NCBI GenBank assembly: GCA_039821145.1 | Contig: JBCBOS010000020.1 | Location: 62,001-126,000, forward strand | Reading direction: 5' to 3' | Length of the DNA stretch: 64,000 nt | From: JBCCSZ01 sp039821145 | GTDB taxonomy: Bacteria; Bacteroidota; Bacteroidia; Chitinophagales; Saprospiraceae | Shown here: positions 61,399 to 64,000 of the stretch, piece after piece | How positions within the stretch are numbered: position 1 is the stretch's first letter | Layout: every line of letters starts with the position of its first letter | Notes under the pieces: generated by a model | Told to the model about the DNA's origin: nothing | Database searches by the model: none | The model's input: the letters and a program-made list of their open reading frames with translations, nothing else | Program-made: the position numbers and the translations under genes

Positions 61399-63402
61399 AT
61401 GTCAAATCCTTTATTCCGAGCCCTGGCCCTCCTACTGCTGATGGCCACCGCTTGCCAAACACCTCCCATGCCGATTTCTTATGACAGCTATGACGATTAT
61501 CCCGTCTACTCGGGAGATGATCTAGGCTTGCAATACAACTCCCAAACGAGCACATTCAAGCTCTGGGCTCCCAATGCACAAGCAGCGCGCCTTCAACTCT
61601 ACGCCCAAGACCTGGGTGGCTCCCCACTGCGCAGTTACGACATGGAGCGACGCGAGGAGGGCATTTGGTACTTGCGCGTTGCCGACGATCTGAAAGGGAA
61701 ATACTACGCCTTCCAAACCCAAAACGACGGCCAATGGTCCAAAGAGGTGCCCGACCCTTATGTCAAATCCGTTGGGGCCAACGGCAAGCGGGGGATGATC
61801 ATCGACCAAAAGCAAACCCATCCCGATGGGTGGGACAAAGACACAAGGCCCCCCCTGGCACAGACCACAGACATTGTTCTCTATGAATTGCACCTGCGCG
61901 ACCTGTCTACCCATGCCAGTTCCGGCATCCAGCAAAAGGGCAAATTCCTGGGCTTGGCTGAGTTGGGCACCCACAGCCCAGCAGGAGCCAGTACAGGCCT
62001 GGACCACATCAAGGAACTCGGCGTCACCCATGTCCACATTTTGCCAGCCTTCGACTACCTATCCGTAGATGAAACCCGCCTACAGGACAATGCCTTCAAC
62101 TGGGGCTATGATCCACAAAACTACAACTGTCCCGAAGGCAGCTACTCGACCAATCCCTCTGATGGGGCCGTTCGCATCCGGGAGTTCAAACAGATGGTCA
62201 AAGCCTTGCACGACAATGGCCTGCGGGTGATCATGGATGTGGTATACAATCACACGGGGGTGACCGAAGACTCGCATTTCAATCAGCTCGTGCCTGGTTA
62301 TTACTACAGACAAAGAGAAGATGGCAGCTTTTCGGATGCTTCGGGCTGTGGCAACGAAACGGCTTCGGACCGCCCCATGATGCGCAAGTTCATCGTCGAA
62401 TCTGTCAAATACTGGGCGGAAGAGTTTCACGTAGACGGTTTCCGTTTCGATCTGATGGGCATACACGACATAGAGACCATGAATGAGGTGAGTCGCGAAT
62501 TGCAAAAAATCGATCCCAGCCTCTTTGTCTATGGAGAAGGATGGACAGCAGGCGATACCCCTCTGGCAGAAGAACAACAAGCCCTGAAGAAGTACACCCA
62601 TAGATTGGATCGAGTGGCGGCTTTCAGCGACGACCTGCGCGACGGCGCCAAGGGAAGTGTCTTTGAGCACGAAGACCGAGGCTTTGCCAGTGGCAAGCAA
62701 GGCATGGAGGAAAGCATCAAATTTGGGGTGGTGGCAGCTACGCAACACCCCCAAGTGGACTATGCCAAGGTCAACTATTCGGATGCGCCCTGGGCCAAGG
62801 AGCCGAGCCAGTGCATCAACTATGTCTCCTGCCACGACAATCACACCCTCTACGATCGCCTCATCAACTCCGTCAAGGATGCCGACGAGGCCACCCGCAT
62901 CCGCATGCACCTGTTGGCCAATACCATTGTGTTGACTTCCCAGGGAGTGCCATTCTTGCACGCTGGTGCGGAGATGTTGCGGACCAAGGGCGGGGAGGAA
63001 AATTCTTACAAATCACCCGACAGCATCAACCAACTGATCTGGACGAGAAAGACGGATTATCCACAAGTTTTCAACTACTACAAAGACCTGATCCGCTTGC
63101 GCAAGGAGCACCCGGCCTTCCGCCTGCCCACCAATGCCCTGATCCAACAACACCTGCAGTTTCTGGACAGCCCCCAACAAATGGTCGCCTATACCTTGTC
63201 TGATAATGCGGGAGGAGACGATTGGAAAAACATCCTCGTCATCTTGAACGGAGCCACCAAGGCACAAAACATGAAGCTCCCAGGAGGCAACTGGACCCTG
63301 GCTTTCCACGACAAAGGCTACAATGGCGATGCCTCGAAAACCTACCGCCAGAATGCCCGCGTCCCTGCAAGCAGCGCCATGATCCTTTACCAAGATGAAT
63401 AA
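61399..63402 (+). CDS. pulA: lipoprotein type I pullulanase
   Basis: 667 residues. Lipoprotein signal with MATAC (Cys19), a CBM48-type beta domain (about 45-140), then a GH13 catalytic barrel. The FNWGYDP motif of pullulanases is present, with nucleophile Asp351 in DGFRFD, acid/base Glu380 in GEGW and Asp480 in CHDNHT. It cleaves alpha-1,6 links in pullulan and branched dextrins, probably at the outer-membrane face. A sugar-type MFS transporter follows 57 bases downstream. Confidence 0.95.
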   Translation: MSNPLFRALALLLLMATACQTPPMPISYDSYDDYPVYSGDDLGLQYNSQTSTFKLWAPNAQAARLQLYAQDLGGSPLRSYDMERREEGIWYLRVADDLKGKYYAFQTQNDGQWSKEVPDPYVKSVGANGKRGMIIDQKQTHPDGWDKDTRPPLAQTTDIVLYELHLRDLSTHASSGIQQKGKFLGLAELGTHSPAGASTGLDHIKELGVTHVHILPAFDYLSVDETRLQDNAFNWGYDPQNYNCPEGSYSTNPSDGAVRIREFKQMVKALHDNGLRVIMDVVYNHTGVTEDSHFNQLVPGYYYRQREDGSFSDASGCGNETASDRPMMRKFIVESVKYWAEEFHVDGFRFDLMGIHDIETMNEVSRELQKIDPSLFVYGEGWTAGDTPLAEEQQALKKYTHRLDRVAAFSDDLRDGAKGSVFEHEDRGFASGKQGMEESIKFGVVAATQHPQVDYAKVNYSDAPWAKEPSQCINYVSCHDNHTLYDRLINSVKDADEATRIRMHLLANTIVLTSQGVPFLHAGAEMLRTKGGEENSYKSPDSINQLIWTRKTDYPQVFNYYKDLIRLRKEHPAFRLPTNALIQQHLQFLDSPQQMVAYTLSDNAGGDDWKNILVILNGATKAQNMKLPGGNWTLAFHDKGYNGDASKTYRQNARVPASSAMILYQDE

Positions 63403-63459
63403 GACCATACGCTGGTAAGCCAAGACGCATCAAAATACAAATGGACAAAAAAACCAACC

Positions 63460-64000
63460 ATGCTTGAGATTCAAAAACGATTGACCAACTCCTTTTATGC
63501 CCTGCTGAGCCTGCCCTGTACAGCCATGGGCTTTGCACTTTGCATCCAGATTGCGGCCCTCAGTTGGATATTGAACACCAAATACGGCTTCGACCTGGAA
63601 AAAATCGGCTACGTATGGGCAGCAGGCCCCATCGCAGGCATCCTCGGCCAACCCTTGGTGGGACTGCTCAGCGACAACATCTGGGTCTGGAATGGAAGGC
63701 GACGCCCCTTCATCCTCGTGGGTGGAACCGTTGCCGCCCTCATGATCCTTGCCCTGCCCTTTCTGGATGTCATCAGCGACACCCTGGGCATTGGGAGCAT
63801 CATCGGGGTGGCCATCACCGTGGCCCTTACCCTGGACCTGGCCATCAACATCAGCTTCAACCCCACTCGCTCCATCATTGCCGATGTGACCCCAAATGGC
63901 GATTTGCGCACCAGGGGCTACACAGTGATGCAAACCGTGTCGGGCTTTTTCGGTGTAACTGCCTATCTGATCGGCGCCTTTGTCGACAACTATGTCTTGA
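63460..64000 (+). CDS. MFS sugar transporter, 3' end missing
   Basis: The first ~180 residues are present; the frame runs off the window. Helices 1-5 are visible with LGQPLVGLLSDNIW ... GRRRPFILVGG between helices 2 and 3, the pattern of sucrose/maltose transporters of the GPH/SLC45 group. Position right after pulA suggests uptake of maltose or maltodextrin products. An ATG at 63441 opens a frame that stops within nine codons, so 63460 is the start. Confidence 0.88.
   Translation, partial: MLEIQKRLTNSFYALLSLPCTAMGFALCIQIAALSWILNTKYGFDLEKIGYVWAAGPIAGILGQPLVGLLSDNIWVWNGRRRPFILVGGTVAALMILALPFLDVISDTLGIGSIIGVAITVALTLDLAINISFNPTRSIIADVTPNGDLRTRGYTVMQTVSGFFGVTAYLIGAFVDNYVL

Overview
The window is a piece of a Bacteroidota chromosome, most likely from the Saprospiria (Lewinella or Haliscomenobacter-like). 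Evidence: type IX secretion parts (PorW/SprE and PorP/SprF lipoprotein/membrane genes and a cargo protein with a C-terminal sorting domain), phylum-typical families (DUF3276/PUR, GSCFA, TIGR01777, AtpZ, bactofilin, uppS-bamA), and TAnnTTTG-type promoter motifs. Base composition is intermediate. The species assignment is inference. No rRNA, tRNA, insertion sequence or CRISPR array was recognised.

Layout. 1-7.4 kb: end of a secreted M43 metalloprotease, an AspT-type transporter, an EamA exporter, adenylate kinase, a small GRDP-like protein and a first BamA paralog. 7.5-15.5 kb: an accessory island lying between two BamA genes. It holds a large orphan protein whose base composition changes part way through, an HTH regulator with a perfect 11+11 bp operator-like palindrome, a GC-rich structured non-coding stretch, a large secreted lipoprotein with a distinct C-terminal module, five tandem copies of a ~149-residue orphan gene separated by a conserved hairpin, and a DUF2442-HTH regulator. 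This is the best candidate for an undescribed system. I read it as a lipoprotein effector plus an immunity-like gene array, which is inference. 15.5-19.6 kb: canonical bamA and uppS, then HU.

20-26.5 kb: a peptide-type ABC importer operon with two substrate-binding lipoproteins and two permeases but no ATPase gene. 26.6-36.4 kb: TIGR01777 epimerase, HAD protein, M23 peptidase, PorW/SprE with a lysine-rich insert, a flavodoxin-like protein, a biotin carrier protein, the AtpI-like/AtpZ/bactofilin cluster and PorP/SprF. 36.6-42.5 kb: a trypsin-fold protein whose catalytic serine is replaced by asparagine, co-transcribed with an orphan protein, then GSCFA, an amidohydrolase and DUF1015.

42.6-56.6 kb: a GbsR/MarR regulator, two PUR-SANT paralogs, RadC, an MsbA-like exporter, a family 2 glycosyltransferase, GyrB, TsaE, alanine dehydrogenase, a membrane patatin phospholipase and a lipid-type SAM methyltransferase. 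A perfect 40-bp palindrome before the methyltransferase has the same ACTTTCA-N8-TGAAAGT core as the GbsR gene's own promoter, suggesting one regulon. 56.6-64 kb: an acetyltransferase, a very large T9SS cargo protein with PNGase F-like and LamG regions, then a lipoprotein pullulanase followed by a sugar-type MFS transporter cut by the window end, which together look like alpha-glucan use.
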